Below are positions 34,984-43,633 of a DNA stretch of 64,000 nucleotides, in pieces. The notes under the pieces were generated by a model that searched no databases, was not told the origin of the DNA, and was given only the letters and a program-made list of their open reading frames with translations. The stretch is from Candidatus Poribacteria bacterium. GTDB lineage: Bacteria; Poribacteria; WGA-4E; WGA-3G. How positions within the stretch are numbered: position 1 is the first letter of the stretch; every line of letters starts with the position of its first letter. The DNA is taken from positions 186,001-250,000 of the forward strand of contig PYJD01000010.1 of the NCBI GenBank assembly GCA_003635315.1. The letters run 5' to 3'. Both the position numbers and the translations under genes were made by a program.

Positions 34984-35429
34984 AATTTCGTACGTTTCCT
35001 AATAAGGTTTTTGTGTTCTTCTATTCCACCATTACATTCTTCATGTTTTCATTCACATTCACTGTTACGACAGATGCAAGGGAGATAGAAGATTTACAAT
35101 ATATACGTCAGACCAACCCTATATTAAAACAAGACACCCCTAAAGATAACAGTCTTACCTTGACTGAAATATCGGAGCTGAAGTTAGCAGCAACAGGTTT
35201 GATCCGGTTGTATCAGAAATTCATTTCAAGTCAAGATGGTCCCACATGCCAATTTACCCCGACATGCTCTCGCTTTGGGATGGCATGTATTCATGAGTAT
35301 GGCATATTTCGTGGAATACTACTTGCTGCTGATAGGCTAATACGTTGCAATTATCAACTATCCCACTTCTATCAATTGGATTTTAAGATGAATAAATATA
35401 TAGATCCGATCACTGATTATGCCAAATAG
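34977..35429 (+). CDS. yidD: YidD-like membrane protein insertion factor with N-terminal extension
   Basis: 150 residues. The C-terminal about 80 residues are clear YidD: LIRLYQKFISSQDGP, then CQFTPTCSRFG and HEYGIFRGILLAADRLIRCN, with the conserved cysteines. Usual YidD is about 70-90 residues and cytoplasmic-face amphipathic. Here about 65 extra residues precede it, including a hydrophobic segment (about 10-32) that could be an anchor or signal. YidD normally assists YidC and lies beside rnpA/yidC; none is here. It starts inside the last codons of the LolA-like gene and overlaps the TPR gene by 11 bases. Confidence 0.82.
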   Translation: MVKFRTFPNKVFVFFYSTITFFMFSFTFTVTTDAREIEDLQYIRQTNPILKQDTPKDNSLTLTEISELKLAATGLIRLYQKFISSQDGPTCQFTPTCSRFGMACIHEYGIFRGILLAADRLIRCNYQLSHFYQLDFKMNKYIDPITDYAK

Positions 35430-36303
35430 TTTTATATGTGGGTTATCGCTTCTAATACTTTCCATTATACTCTTTCCATCTACTGCGAATACGGAAGATA
35501 CCCCTGATTATTACAGTCCTGAAAATGTACTGAAATTCGCTAACTACCTATATGAACAAGGGGATTATCTGCGTGCAGTTAACGAATATCAAAGGTATCT
35601 ATATTACCAACCAAAGGATTCCAATCAAATACAATATAGAATCGCTTTGTGTTATCGATTGGGTGGGAAACCAGAATTAGCCATTCAAATATTCAGATCA
35701 TTTCTTGGCAAATCTGATGATCATGAACTAATTAGTAATTCATACTATCAGATTGGTGCATCCTATTTTCTAATGGAAAACTATGAGAAGACTGTTTCAT
35801 ATTTTTCAACTTTTCTACAACATATTAGAGACAATAGATTACGAGCTGAATCACATCAACTCATTGGTTTATCTTTATTGAAGCAGAAAGAGTGGTTAGA
35901 GGCAGAAAAAAGTTTTAAGCTGTTATTGAATTCTGATATAGTTGAAGTCAGCAAGATAGCCGAAGTATATCATGAATTTGCCTTGGGAGGAAGACAATTG
36001 CCAACTCGGAGTCCTCTATTCGCAGGCTTTTTCTCCACAATACTTCCTGGTGCAGGACGGGTGTATACAGGTAGGATAGGGGATGCCTTAAATAGCGTAT
36101 TTATAATCGGTATATCAGGTTGGCAGGCTTATGATGGATTCCAACGGGATGGTCTATCATCTATCAAAGGATGGACACTTGGGACAATATGCGGAATCTT
36201 TTATGTTGGAAACATCTACGGTTCAGTAGTCTCCGCACGGGTATTCAATGACAGAATCGCAGATGAGTATTTAACGACACTATACATAGAGTTACCGTAT
36301 TGA
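35419..36303 (+). CDS. TPR protein with C-terminal LPGAG membrane domain
   Basis: 294 residues. Signal peptide (about 1-24), then four or five tetratricopeptide-like helical pairs (about 30-185; YEQGDYLRAVNEYQRYLYY and similar). A C-terminal part with STILPGAGRVYTGRIGDALNS and two membrane helices resembles DUF5683-type domains (P-G-x-G-x-x-Y). A paralog with the same order lies at 53118-53957. The TPRs probably scaffold an envelope complex with the co-translated YidD-like and LolA-like proteins; this is inference from the operon. Confidence 0.75.
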   Translation: MPNSFICGLSLLILSIILFPSTANTEDTPDYYSPENVLKFANYLYEQGDYLRAVNEYQRYLYYQPKDSNQIQYRIALCYRLGGKPELAIQIFRSFLGKSDDHELISNSYYQIGASYFLMENYEKTVSYFSTFLQHIRDNRLRAESHQLIGLSLLKQKEWLEAEKSFKLLLNSDIVEVSKIAEVYHEFALGGRQLPTRSPLFAGFFSTILPGAGRVYTGRIGDALNSVFIIGISGWQAYDGFQRDGLSSIKGWTLGTICGIFYVGNIYGSVVSARVFNDRIADEYLTTLYIELPY

Positions 36304-36311
36304 AATTTAAT

Positions 36312-37094
36312 CTATTGAATGAATCTAATTTTTATATTTCCCCATGTTGATGCTAATTTATCCTTTGGTGTAACAGAAAGTGCACCTTCAATACCTAAAT
36401 TCATGAGTTGATTTATTTCCTTTCTTGATCGCGCTATATTCGAAATACGAACTTCGTCTATTTTCCCATCAAGAAATGGTCCTGCCCCACGACCAATCCA
36501 TAAGACATCGTTATTAGGTACAATTTTTCCTCCAATAGTGCCTTTGTTGTCTTCTTTTCCATCAATGTAAATTATCCCATCACCAGATTTTGAGTCGTAT
36601 GTTCCAGCAATATGTACCCAAGTATTTAATGGTAACTCAGCATTACTTATTACGACGGCTGCTCCCCATGCCTTTTCTGTAGTTACCATTCTATGTAAAA
36701 CTTTACTATCACTACGTGGACCAAACTTATATGTAGATTCTTTAGTCGCACCGGTACCACCTGCAGTTGATGGTGTATTTAAGTATATCCACATTTCAAT
36801 AGTAAGACCATCAACCAAATCAAGAGTGTCACTATCGGGGATCTCTATAAATTCTCTCTTAGCATTCCCAGCAAATTCCAACCCAGTCCGGAACTTCCCT
36901 GCTCCCCAGTTCGTACCCATCAGTTTACCGTCATTTCCTTTGCCAGAATGATCTTTTACTGTATCACCTTTACCTGTTTCAAAAGTATATAGGAGAACAG
37001 TATGCTTATCTTGAGCATGAACAGAAATGCTATATCCACATATCATCAGAAAACTTAATATTATGTAATATCCTACATATTTTGAATTTAACAT
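36312..37094 (-). CDS. Secreted LamG (concanavalin A-like) domain protein
   Basis: About 260 residues from the ATG at 37094 (GGGAGG about 7 bases upstream; the frame opens at 37169). Signal peptide VGYYIILSFLMICGYSISVHA, then one LamG/laminin-G-like domain: LLYTFETGKGDTVKDHSG, ALT-like NDGKLMG, LTIEMWIYLN, WVHIAGTYDS and KIDEVRISNIARS. Probably extracellular, binding or displaying polysaccharide. It converges on the TPR gene with only eight bases between the stops. Confidence 0.82.
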   Translation of the reverse strand: MLNSKYVGYYIILSFLMICGYSISVHAQDKHTVLLYTFETGKGDTVKDHSGKGNDGKLMGTNWGAGKFRTGLEFAGNAKREFIEIPDSDTLDLVDGLTIEMWIYLNTPSTAGGTGATKESTYKFGPRSDSKVLHRMVTTEKAWGAAVVISNAELPLNTWVHIAGTYDSKSGDGIIYIDGKEDNKGTIGGKIVPNNDVLWIGRGAGPFLDGKIDEVRISNIARSRKEINQLMNLGIEGALSVTPKDKLASTWGNIKIRFIQ

Positions 37095-37392
37095 GAAAAT
37101 CCTCCCGCGCCCTACATAGTTAGGATTAAAAACATGCTGCCATAATATCATAATTCTGAGAAATGTCAATGTGTAGTCTGTATAGAATAGGTTTATTTAA
37201 TTTTCTAAATTTTCAACACATTTTATCTACATCATTCTCCTACCAGGTCTGGGGTTACAACGGTTGTTTTCCTTATCAAAGTGGCTATTAAGAAGCATTC
37301 GTAATGGGAACTAATTAAATAGAATTCGTATGCTATTTTTAGGTTTACCATATTTCACATATGTTAATTTTATTATTTATATAGTTAAAAAT

Positions 37393-37420
37393 GTTACACT
37401 TTTTGACACATTTTGTGTCA
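37393..37420 (+). repeat. 28-bp palindrome-containing motif, copy 1
   Basis: GTTACACTTTT followed by TGACACA-TTT-TGTGTCA, a 7-bp hairpin. The reverse complement recurs at 47385-47412 with a single base difference (27 of 28 identical), 10 kb away. The two copies face each other across the 37-47 kb block. Confidence 0.7.
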
Positions 37421-37752
37421 TTAGTAAAACGGCTGTCCGCCCTGTCACAGTCTGCGTTCATCGGTGTTTTTTTAGAAGTATAGAAATTCTTATATTGTGT
37501 GATTTTGTGTCCTTCTTCTTTTTTATTTTTAATATTTTGGGACTATCTGATACATACATTTTTAGGGCGTTTTCAAAATAATAATGTCTCATTATAATAA
37601 CATAACCATTTAAGGTGTATCCAATTAGATGACATACCCATAAACCATGAATGCCTCTTTTCTTCTCAGAAATAGTATAGGTGTTTCTGTTGTTGTTTAT
37701 CATCTTTATCTGAAAGTATTGGATAGTCATTAGATAGTTTTTTGTATTTATG

Positions 37753-37778
37753 AAAAAGTTACGAAATCGTAACTTTTT
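37753..37778. terminator. Symmetric hairpin with A and T tracts, terminator-like
   Basis: AAAAAGTTACG (37753-37763) and CGTAACTTTTT (37768-37778) pair perfectly around AAAT, with a sixth T after. This is the shape of a bidirectional rho-independent terminator, but there is no gene within 600 bases on either side, so it may instead end a small RNA. Confidence 0.45.
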
Positions 37779-38210
37779 TCTGTAACCGCAATTTTAGTAT
37801 AGTCGCTGTTAGGTCTGTTCCCATCTATGTTTACAGCCAATTTACGAATTTCTGTAAAAATAATAAAAAAGTTCTCTTGATAGATTTTTTATCGCTTTAA
37901 TTCCCAATGAGATGTGTGATATTATTGACATTTGTATAACTGTGTACATTTTCTTTAATCATATTGATTGATCCAATATTTAGTATTAGTATGTGTATAA
38001 TATTCATTCTCTATATGTGATTGTAACGTATATTTACTCTTGTGTCAATCTCTTTTCGTATATGTGATGTCTGTATTTAAAAAATCTTCAATTTATTTTT
38101 AAATACTACGAAGAAATTCAAACGTCAATCTTTAGAAGGATCATTTTCTTAGTATCTACATGAGTATTTTATAATCCTAACGCATCACTGCCAACGCACT
38201 CTTCTCTGTA

Positions 38211-38277
38211 GGCGGGGAATGCCAAAAAGGCATTCATACCGTTGATTTGAACTCCGATTTCAACCTTCTTTGACAAT
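38211..38277. repeat. Family D palindromic repeat, stand-alone copy
   Basis: GAATGCC-AAAAA-GGCATTC (38217-38235) is followed by ATACCGTTGATTTGAACTCC, with CGATTTCAACCTTCTTT beyond. The same text recurs inside MITE A5 near 45.9-46.0 kb (CGTTGATTTGAACTCCGATT), and the palindrome again in element C2. Confidence 0.65.
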
Positions 38278-38769
38278 ACAAGAGCATCTGTCAACTTTTT
38301 TCGTGCAGGAGGGTGTCCCCTAAGCGTTATATGCGTCCATTAATATTGACAACCTTTCCATTTGTACCGTTGATTTACGTTTACAAATCAATTCTTAACA
38401 CAGGGCGGATGATGACATCTTGACAACTATTCATGAAATCCTACAAATCATTTTAAACTCATCCTTTTGAAATATAACTAATCATCATATAAATCAATAA
38501 AATTTTCGTAAGGTTTAAAACTGTTAATTGAGGAATTTACGACAAAAACACATAAAATCTCATAATTTTACATAAATTCTCATAATTTACAGAAATTCTG
38601 TAGATTATGCAATTTTTACCCCTATTCAACGCGTCTTATATTATACAGTGAGACATTTCAATTGATAAAAAGTCAATTAAATTGTGTCAATTTCTGCAGA
38701 AGTTCCGATTTCAAAAAAATGAGAAAATAGATTACCACTTTAGGTAGATAGTCGAAATTTATGTTTTAC

Positions 38770-38832
38770 TTTCTGTGAGTATGATTGTTGTTAGGCAACT
38801 CACAGAAAATAGCTTATGTGTTTTTGCTATTT
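38770..38832 (+). other. Two consecutive stem-loops, possible small RNA
   Basis: TTTCTGTGAG (38770-38779) pairs with CTCACAGAAA (38799-38808), a 10-bp stem with a 19-base loop. AAATAGC (38807-38813) pairs with GCTATTT (38826-38832). They share two bases, so they form in succession. There is no coding frame around them. Could be a small RNA or the end of a decayed element. Confidence 0.35.
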
Positions 38833-39136
38833 GAGAGTAAGACGATTACGACAATACAATGAAAATCGTAAATATCCTCCAAACTTTAGTTATATATTTG
38901 AGTAGGGAGCAAGTTGTATGATTCATAGGGTAATGTAAAGTCTGTTCAGATCATTAGTCGTGTAAAACCCTCCTGTTCACTTCCCTTAGTAGGTGCAGTT
39001 TGGAATCTACGCGAATCTCCTGGGTACAGTTCATATAGTAAATTGACAAATCACAGTTTGTGGTTAAATCGCTATAATGTCTAATACAAATTTTTATAAC
39101 CCGTTACATAATATCAATTTTACAAAGGAGAATAGA

Positions 39137-39569
39137 ATGAATAATTATGTAAATAAAGGTACCTTACTTATTGCGATTCTTATTTTTGGAATAAGCACTT
39201 TTTTAATCCCTATTCTAACTTATGCCTTACCATTACCACTATCGGCTAATGCCAAAGTATGGAGTCCGTGGTATACTAGCAAAACAAAGGCAGAAGGATC
39301 AGTATCATGGCAACATCCACCATGGATAGGGGGGTTTAATAATACCACATAATCATCATGGTTATTATTCATGCCATGCGCGTGTGGGTGCTAACGATCC
39401 TCAAGAGGTTACTAATGTGTATTTTTGGCTGTCAAGTTTAGAAGGACCTGTAAACCAGACCAAGAGCAAAACCGATTCGGGACACCCACGCTGGGATGGT
39501 GATTATTACGCAAGTGGTTCAATATCGGAAAATAACAATCCTTCTAATTGGGCACATACTTCTTCCTGA
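39137..39569 (+). pseudogene. Secreted small protein with frameshift at a G6 run
   Basis: ATG at 39137 with AAAGGAG 6 bases before it. The first frame gives a signal-like hydrophobic segment (about 8-32, GTLLIAILIFGISTFLIPIL) and a short secreted part ending at TAA 39350. The next frame, entered at the run of six G at 39329-39334, continues GGLIIPHNHHGYYSCHARVG and on to EVTNVYFWLSSLEGP and a stop at 39567: together about 143 residues. Losing one G would join them. This is either a broken gene, a phase-variable one or a sequencing error. Family not recognised. Confidence 0.55.
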
Positions 39570-39723
39570 TTGTATTACTTACAATAGCAGTTGTCATGAC
39601 TTCGACATCAGACATTTTTGCCTGTGGATGTGTGTGATGGCTGAGTGAAATTAAAGATCGTCAATAATCAGGTAAACTGTTACAATATTCAATTTCATGG
39701 GTTTCTCCTTATGTTTAGTAAGC

Positions 39724-39841
39724 AGGACTGACGCAAATTGATCAGAAAAATGAATAATTGGACTTAAAAAGCGGTTATTTCGGTGTTTTAACCCGTGAAT
39801 CCCTTATCAAGGGGACTTTAAAGAGGTATTGCGTAAGTCTT
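39724..39841. repeat. 118-bp repeat with AGGACTnACGCAA-type inverted ends
   Basis: Left end AGGACTGACGCAA and right end TTGCGTAAGTCTT are inverted repeats with two mismatches; TAAG-like bases lie on both sides. The inner part TTTTAACCC ... CCTTATCA ... CTTTAA ... AGG aligns with 18039-18154, so the two are members of one family. No coding capacity. Confidence 0.65.
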
Positions 39842-39938
39842 GGTAAGTTAAAAACATAATAAAGGAAATCCCATGGATATAAAAGTATTTTATAGGTAGC
39901 AACTTAGGTTACGAATATGTAGTCTAATCAAGTAAAAC

Positions 39939-40050
39939 AACATAATGAAGATTTAATAAATCTTTCGGTAATCCAGACCATAAAATCATCGCAGGGCGGG
40001 GTAACCCCGTCCGTATATTACCGGTTTAATAAATTAATCTTCATTATGTT
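39939..40050. repeat. Family C palindromic element, copy C1 (112 bp)
   Basis: AACATAATGAAGATT (39939-39953) is matched perfectly by its reverse complement (40036-40050). Inside, TTTCGGTAAT mirrors ATTACCGGTTT, as in copy C2, and the centre is a GGGCGGGGT-AA-CCCCGTCC-type hairpin, GC-rich in contrast to the surroundings. Confidence 0.65.
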
Positions 40051-40144
40051 ATTCTATGTATGTCCTGAGTCAATTTATCATTACCAAGAAATCACTGTTT
40101 TCTTATAGAAGATGGTGATTTCTTCAATAAAGGAGTGAATTCTC

Positions 40145-41533
40145 GTGTTAAACAAAAGAATGGCTTTTATAATCAGTGGATTAATTGTGGTCGTAGGAAT
40201 AACTTTTGTTTTATTGAAACCCAAACAAAAAATCAGTGAAGAAGCTAAAGTATATATCAATAAACTCTATTCTTTTTCTGGAGAACTAACCCCAAAGGAA
40301 AAACAGAACTATTATGACAATGCTTTTGAATTAGAAAAACTCTTAGTTCAGGAGGGAAATCTGCCTGAAAAAGAAATGGAAAGAATTAAGGAACATACGC
40401 GGGCATTAATTATCAATAATCCAGATTTGATATTAAGTGCACAGGAGTACGATCAGCGATATGGGCACATTCTCGGACATACCCATGGTCATCCACATGG
40501 TGAGGATTTACAACAAGAAAAACAAATAGCACTTGAACAAGTTAATGCAGCAATCTCCGATTTAGAAGCGTCAGAAATCCCCGAAGAAGCAAAAGAAGGG
40601 CTTCGATCTATCCTCAATCTCAGACGAGAGTCTCTTATGATTAAACAGTCAAAGATTGATGAGGCAACCAGGATTTATATTGAGTTTTTAAAGAACGATC
40701 CAGGTGTTGTTGGTGTCATGGAAGACCCAATAACTGGTGAATATATTCCTACATATCTTAATATGCTAAAAGTCTATAGACGTCGGACGCATAATGTTGA
40801 TGGTACTGTAGATGATGTAGTTACAGGCATTACCCAAAGTTCAAGCACCCCAGAGAATCAGCAGGCATTACAAGCGTATGAAACGGCATTAAACATGACA
40901 CCTCCAGGGGAAACACCACCCTCTCCACCGGATATTGAAGGTTTACGTTTTTCTGTTGAATATGAAGACGTATATCTTAATTCTGAAGAAGTCACAACCG
41001 ATAAGGCGGATCATCCTATGGATCAGACTGTTACCTCTAATACATCTGATGAGGAAACCATCAAGGTTGAGCAACCTGATGAGCATCCAAAAGTTGAAGA
41101 GGATTGGCAAGACATTACGGACGATGTCATTTTACTGCAGGACTTATTGAAAGATATTGACGATCCTCAAACACAGAGAGAGATCACTATTTTCCTTGAG
41201 GAAGCACTTGGTGTGCCGTTTGATAAGTTCTTACAAATGAGTGATGCGGAGATTGAAGACGAGTTTCGAAAAATGTTTGCTCCCACCGATGCGGAGATTG
41301 AAGCAAAATTCAAAGATATGCTTATACATAACCATGCTCCAGTGTCGGACTTCACAATGTTTGAAAATAATCTTAGGAAAAACTTTACACAAATGCGTAC
41401 TCAGCGTGCAATTGCAACAATTAACCAGTTAGGACCAAAGAAAGGACTTGAACGGCTAAAAGAAGTTGATCCTGAAATAGCAAAGCAACTTGAGGTTTAC
41501 ATACAGAATCAAGATAGGGAAAATCAAAAGTGA
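40145..41533 (+). CDS. Membrane-anchored, His-rich helical protein of unknown function
   Basis: 462 residues, GTG start with AAGGAG 9 bases upstream. One N-terminal membrane helix (about 6-24), then a hydrophilic, Glu-rich, mostly helical body, probably periplasmic. Residues 108-118 form a His cluster (GHILGHTHGHPHG), a likely metal-binding site. Near the C-terminus a 14-residue unit, DAEIEDEFRKMF then DAEIEAKFKDML, is duplicated in tandem (about 364-394). The middle is proline- and acid-rich. Function not recognised. It stands alone between repeats and the glycosyltransferase operon. Confidence 0.65.
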   Translation: MLNKRMAFIISGLIVVVGITFVLLKPKQKISEEAKVYINKLYSFSGELTPKEKQNYYDNAFELEKLLVQEGNLPEKEMERIKEHTRALIINNPDLILSAQEYDQRYGHILGHTHGHPHGEDLQQEKQIALEQVNAAISDLEASEIPEEAKEGLRSILNLRRESLMIKQSKIDEATRIYIEFLKNDPGVVGVMEDPITGEYIPTYLNMLKVYRRRTHNVDGTVDDVVTGITQSSSTPENQQALQAYETALNMTPPGETPPSPPDIEGLRFSVEYEDVYLNSEEVTTDKADHPMDQTVTSNTSDEETIKVEQPDEHPKVEEDWQDITDDVILLQDLLKDIDDPQTQREITIFLEEALGVPFDKFLQMSDAEIEDEFRKMFAPTDAEIEAKFKDMLIHNHAPVSDFTMFENNLRKNFTQMRTQRAIATINQLGPKKGLERLKEVDPEIAKQLEVYIQNQDRENQK

Positions 41534-41875
41534 GATTTACTTGCCATTCAATTTTACTCTGGATTTTGATTACTGACTGATTCCGGTTTCATTCTCAACT
41601 TTTACATTCGTTCTTCATTCTAACTAAGTTCTGTAAGCCTTTGTCTAATATTGTAATATAGAAATAAGACATTGAAATCACATTAAGTTAAACATAAGGA
41701 TGTGGTGAGTTAGGAAAAGACAAGGAGATATTTATATCTTTGTTTTTTGCTTCAGAACCTCATTTACTTTGAATTCTTAGTTCTTACTCGCTGTAAGTAT
41801 ATTTACAGGTATATAGAAAGCACGCAATAGTATGATTCCCCATAAAGATAATAAAAACAGGGTTTTAGATAAACT
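41534..41875. other. Gene-free leader of the glycosyltransferase operon
   Basis: 342 bases without a gene or any recognised repeat. AT-rich; probably carries the promoter of the 41876 operon, but no clear -35/-10 pair with good spacing was found. Confidence 0.4.
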
Positions 41876-43633
41876 TTGAAAAATATAAACTTAGTTGCTA
41901 TCCTATCTAAACAATCCCTCCGTTCAGCTGCCGGGGTTCTACTCATTGTATGCTTCTTTTTCATTGGTAATAGTCCGCGTCTGCTTTCTTTAGATGCACA
42001 TTGGTCAAGTGATGAAGCCCGTTGGCTTCACCGCAGTGGACAGTTTATGAATGCAGTTGAACACGGACGTTTTTCAGACACCTTAATAGCGTATCATCCA
42101 GGGGTAATTACGATGTGGGTTGCTGGATTTCGTGCCTTTTTTACCTATCCCCGTTTAGATTTGTCAAATCTTGCACTTTCACGATGGTTCATCGGAATTG
42201 TCATATCCGTTGGGATTGGTGTGGCTTGTATTTTAATATATAGACTCTTTGGACAGTGGATCACTCTTGTTAGTTTTGGGTACCTTGCAGTCTCTCCCCT
42301 CTTTCTGGCACAAACGCGACGGGTTCACACGGATGCTTTAGCTACCATTTTTATTCTGTTATCTGTTCTGCTAATTCTACTGTATTGTAAAAACTCGCAA
42401 AAGCACAGATACCTTACACTTTCAGGAATTACTTTTGGATTAGCAGTCCTGTCTAAAAGCTATTCGCTGATTCTGGTTGCATGGATTCCAGTGTGTTTAC
42501 TTCTATTCTGGAAATACCGAGAAAAGAGATCGCGGAGATTTTTCATATTCATTGCTGAGTTGGTCTGTTTTCTTAATAGCGGGATGCTTACCTTTATAGT
42601 TTTATGGCCTGTATTTTGGAAACCAGCTTTTGGATTATTAGCCGTTGCACTTTTGGGTACCACTGTTCTTTTGCTGGATACCTTAAAAAAGCAAAATGAA
42701 CGAAAATGGGTATCTATTCTATTACTTCTATTCACATGTATCGTATTAGCCCTCGTTTCTACCATCGCTATACGTATTGTGTGGTTGATTTTCGACAGAG
42801 TAAATTGGGCAGTTACCACCCCGCATGAAGTAGAACACTTCTTTTTAGGTAAAGTTGTTTACGACCCTGGCTGGTTGTTCTACCCTTTAGTTCTTACGAT
42901 AAAAGGCACTCCTCTGATGCTACCACTCACAATTATCGGATGTATCCTGCTATGGCATCATCGAAAGGATTCTACAGTAGCATCTCAAAACTTACGGGTA
43001 GCACTTGCAATCGTTGCCGGTGTTGTCCTATTCACGGTATGCCTTTCTGTAACAAGTAAAAAGTTTAGCAGGTATTTGTTACCAGCATTTTTGATGTTAG
43101 AAATATTAGCTGCAATTGGGTCTGTGCAAGGTATTAAATGGGTTTACAACCTACTAAGTACTCACTTCGGAACAGAGCGAACTGTTCCATTCAAAAAGAT
43201 TGTGGTTGTTATTGCATGTATCGGAATGTTATTCGTTCAAGTGTTTCCTGTTCTTGCTCTACACCCGTATTATGGCACGTATTATAATCCCTGCTGGAAG
43301 GTAACAGACATCATAAAGATAATTACAGTCGGTGAGGCATCTGGCTTAGATATTGCCGCAAAATATTTAAACGAGAAACCGAATGCAGAACGTCTCGTCG
43401 TTCAAGTGTCACCTCTTGCCGCCGAATTTGTACATCACTATTTTCAAGGGTTTGTATACCGAGCAGATAGAAACCGTGGATATAATCCGAATTATGAAAT
43501 CGTTTATATCCGAGATTCACAAATAGGACGCGTTCCACAAACTGGCACACTAAACGGTGAATTAGAACACGTAATAACTCTCAACGGGATTGACCATGTC
43601 TGGATTTATAAAGTGAAACCTAAGGAGAATTAG
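41876..43633 (+). CDS. PMT/ArnT-like membrane glycosyltransferase
   Basis: 585 residues, TTG start (weak ribosome site). About 11-12 membrane helices. The first periplasmic loop has HWSSDEARWLHRSGQFM with the acidic catalytic residues (D-E) typical of GT39/ArnT enzymes, followed by the YHPGVITMW block. Such enzymes move a sugar from a polyprenyl-phosphate donor to a lipid or protein outside the inner membrane. The neighbouring GT2 (dolichol-phosphate-mannose-synthase-like) protein could make that donor. The GT4 gene begins at the next base after its stop. Confidence 0.8.
   Translation: MKNINLVAILSKQSLRSAAGVLLIVCFFFIGNSPRLLSLDAHWSSDEARWLHRSGQFMNAVEHGRFSDTLIAYHPGVITMWVAGFRAFFTYPRLDLSNLALSRWFIGIVISVGIGVACILIYRLFGQWITLVSFGYLAVSPLFLAQTRRVHTDALATIFILLSVLLILLYCKNSQKHRYLTLSGITFGLAVLSKSYSLILVAWIPVCLLLFWKYREKRSRRFFIFIAELVCFLNSGMLTFIVLWPVFWKPAFGLLAVALLGTTVLLLDTLKKQNERKWVSILLLLFTCIVLALVSTIAIRIVWLIFDRVNWAVTTPHEVEHFFLGKVVYDPGWLFYPLVLTIKGTPLMLPLTIIGCILLWHHRKDSTVASQNLRVALAIVAGVVLFTVCLSVTSKKFSRYLLPAFLMLEILAAIGSVQGIKWVYNLLSTHFGTERTVPFKKIVVVIACIGMLFVQVFPVLALHPYYGTYYNPCWKVTDIIKIITVGEASGLDIAAKYLNEKPNAERLVVQVSPLAAEFVHHYFQGFVYRADRNRGYNPNYEIVYIRDSQIGRVPQTGTLNGELEHVITLNGIDHVWIYKVKPKEN

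Larger units (their letters stand above)
37095..39136. other. 2-kb gene-free AT-rich region with strong hairpins
   Basis: Neither strand has a frame with protein-like composition; two open frames near 37.3-37.7 kb are Phe/Ile/Lys-rich and lack ribosome sites. What can be seen: the 28-bp motif at 37393, an 11-bp-stem palindrome at 37753-37778, a family D palindrome at 38217-38235, and two consecutive hairpins at 38770-38832. No tmRNA, RNase P or SRP RNA core was recognised. Confidence 0.55.
39570..40144. other. Gene-free stretch with two different repeats
   Basis: Holds the 118-bp repeat at 39724-39841 and the inverted-repeat element at 39939-40050. The rest shows no gene; AAGGAG at about 40130 is the ribosome site of the next gene. 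Confidence 0.6.

Noticed and set aside
37330..37730. Two overlapping open frames on opposite strands
   Set aside because: Phe/Ile/Lys-rich translations without ribosome sites or family features in AT-rich DNA; judged chance frames.
37170..39070. Possible tmRNA, RNase P RNA or SRP RNA in the gene-free region
   Set aside because: None of the conserved cores of these RNAs was found on either strand by eye.
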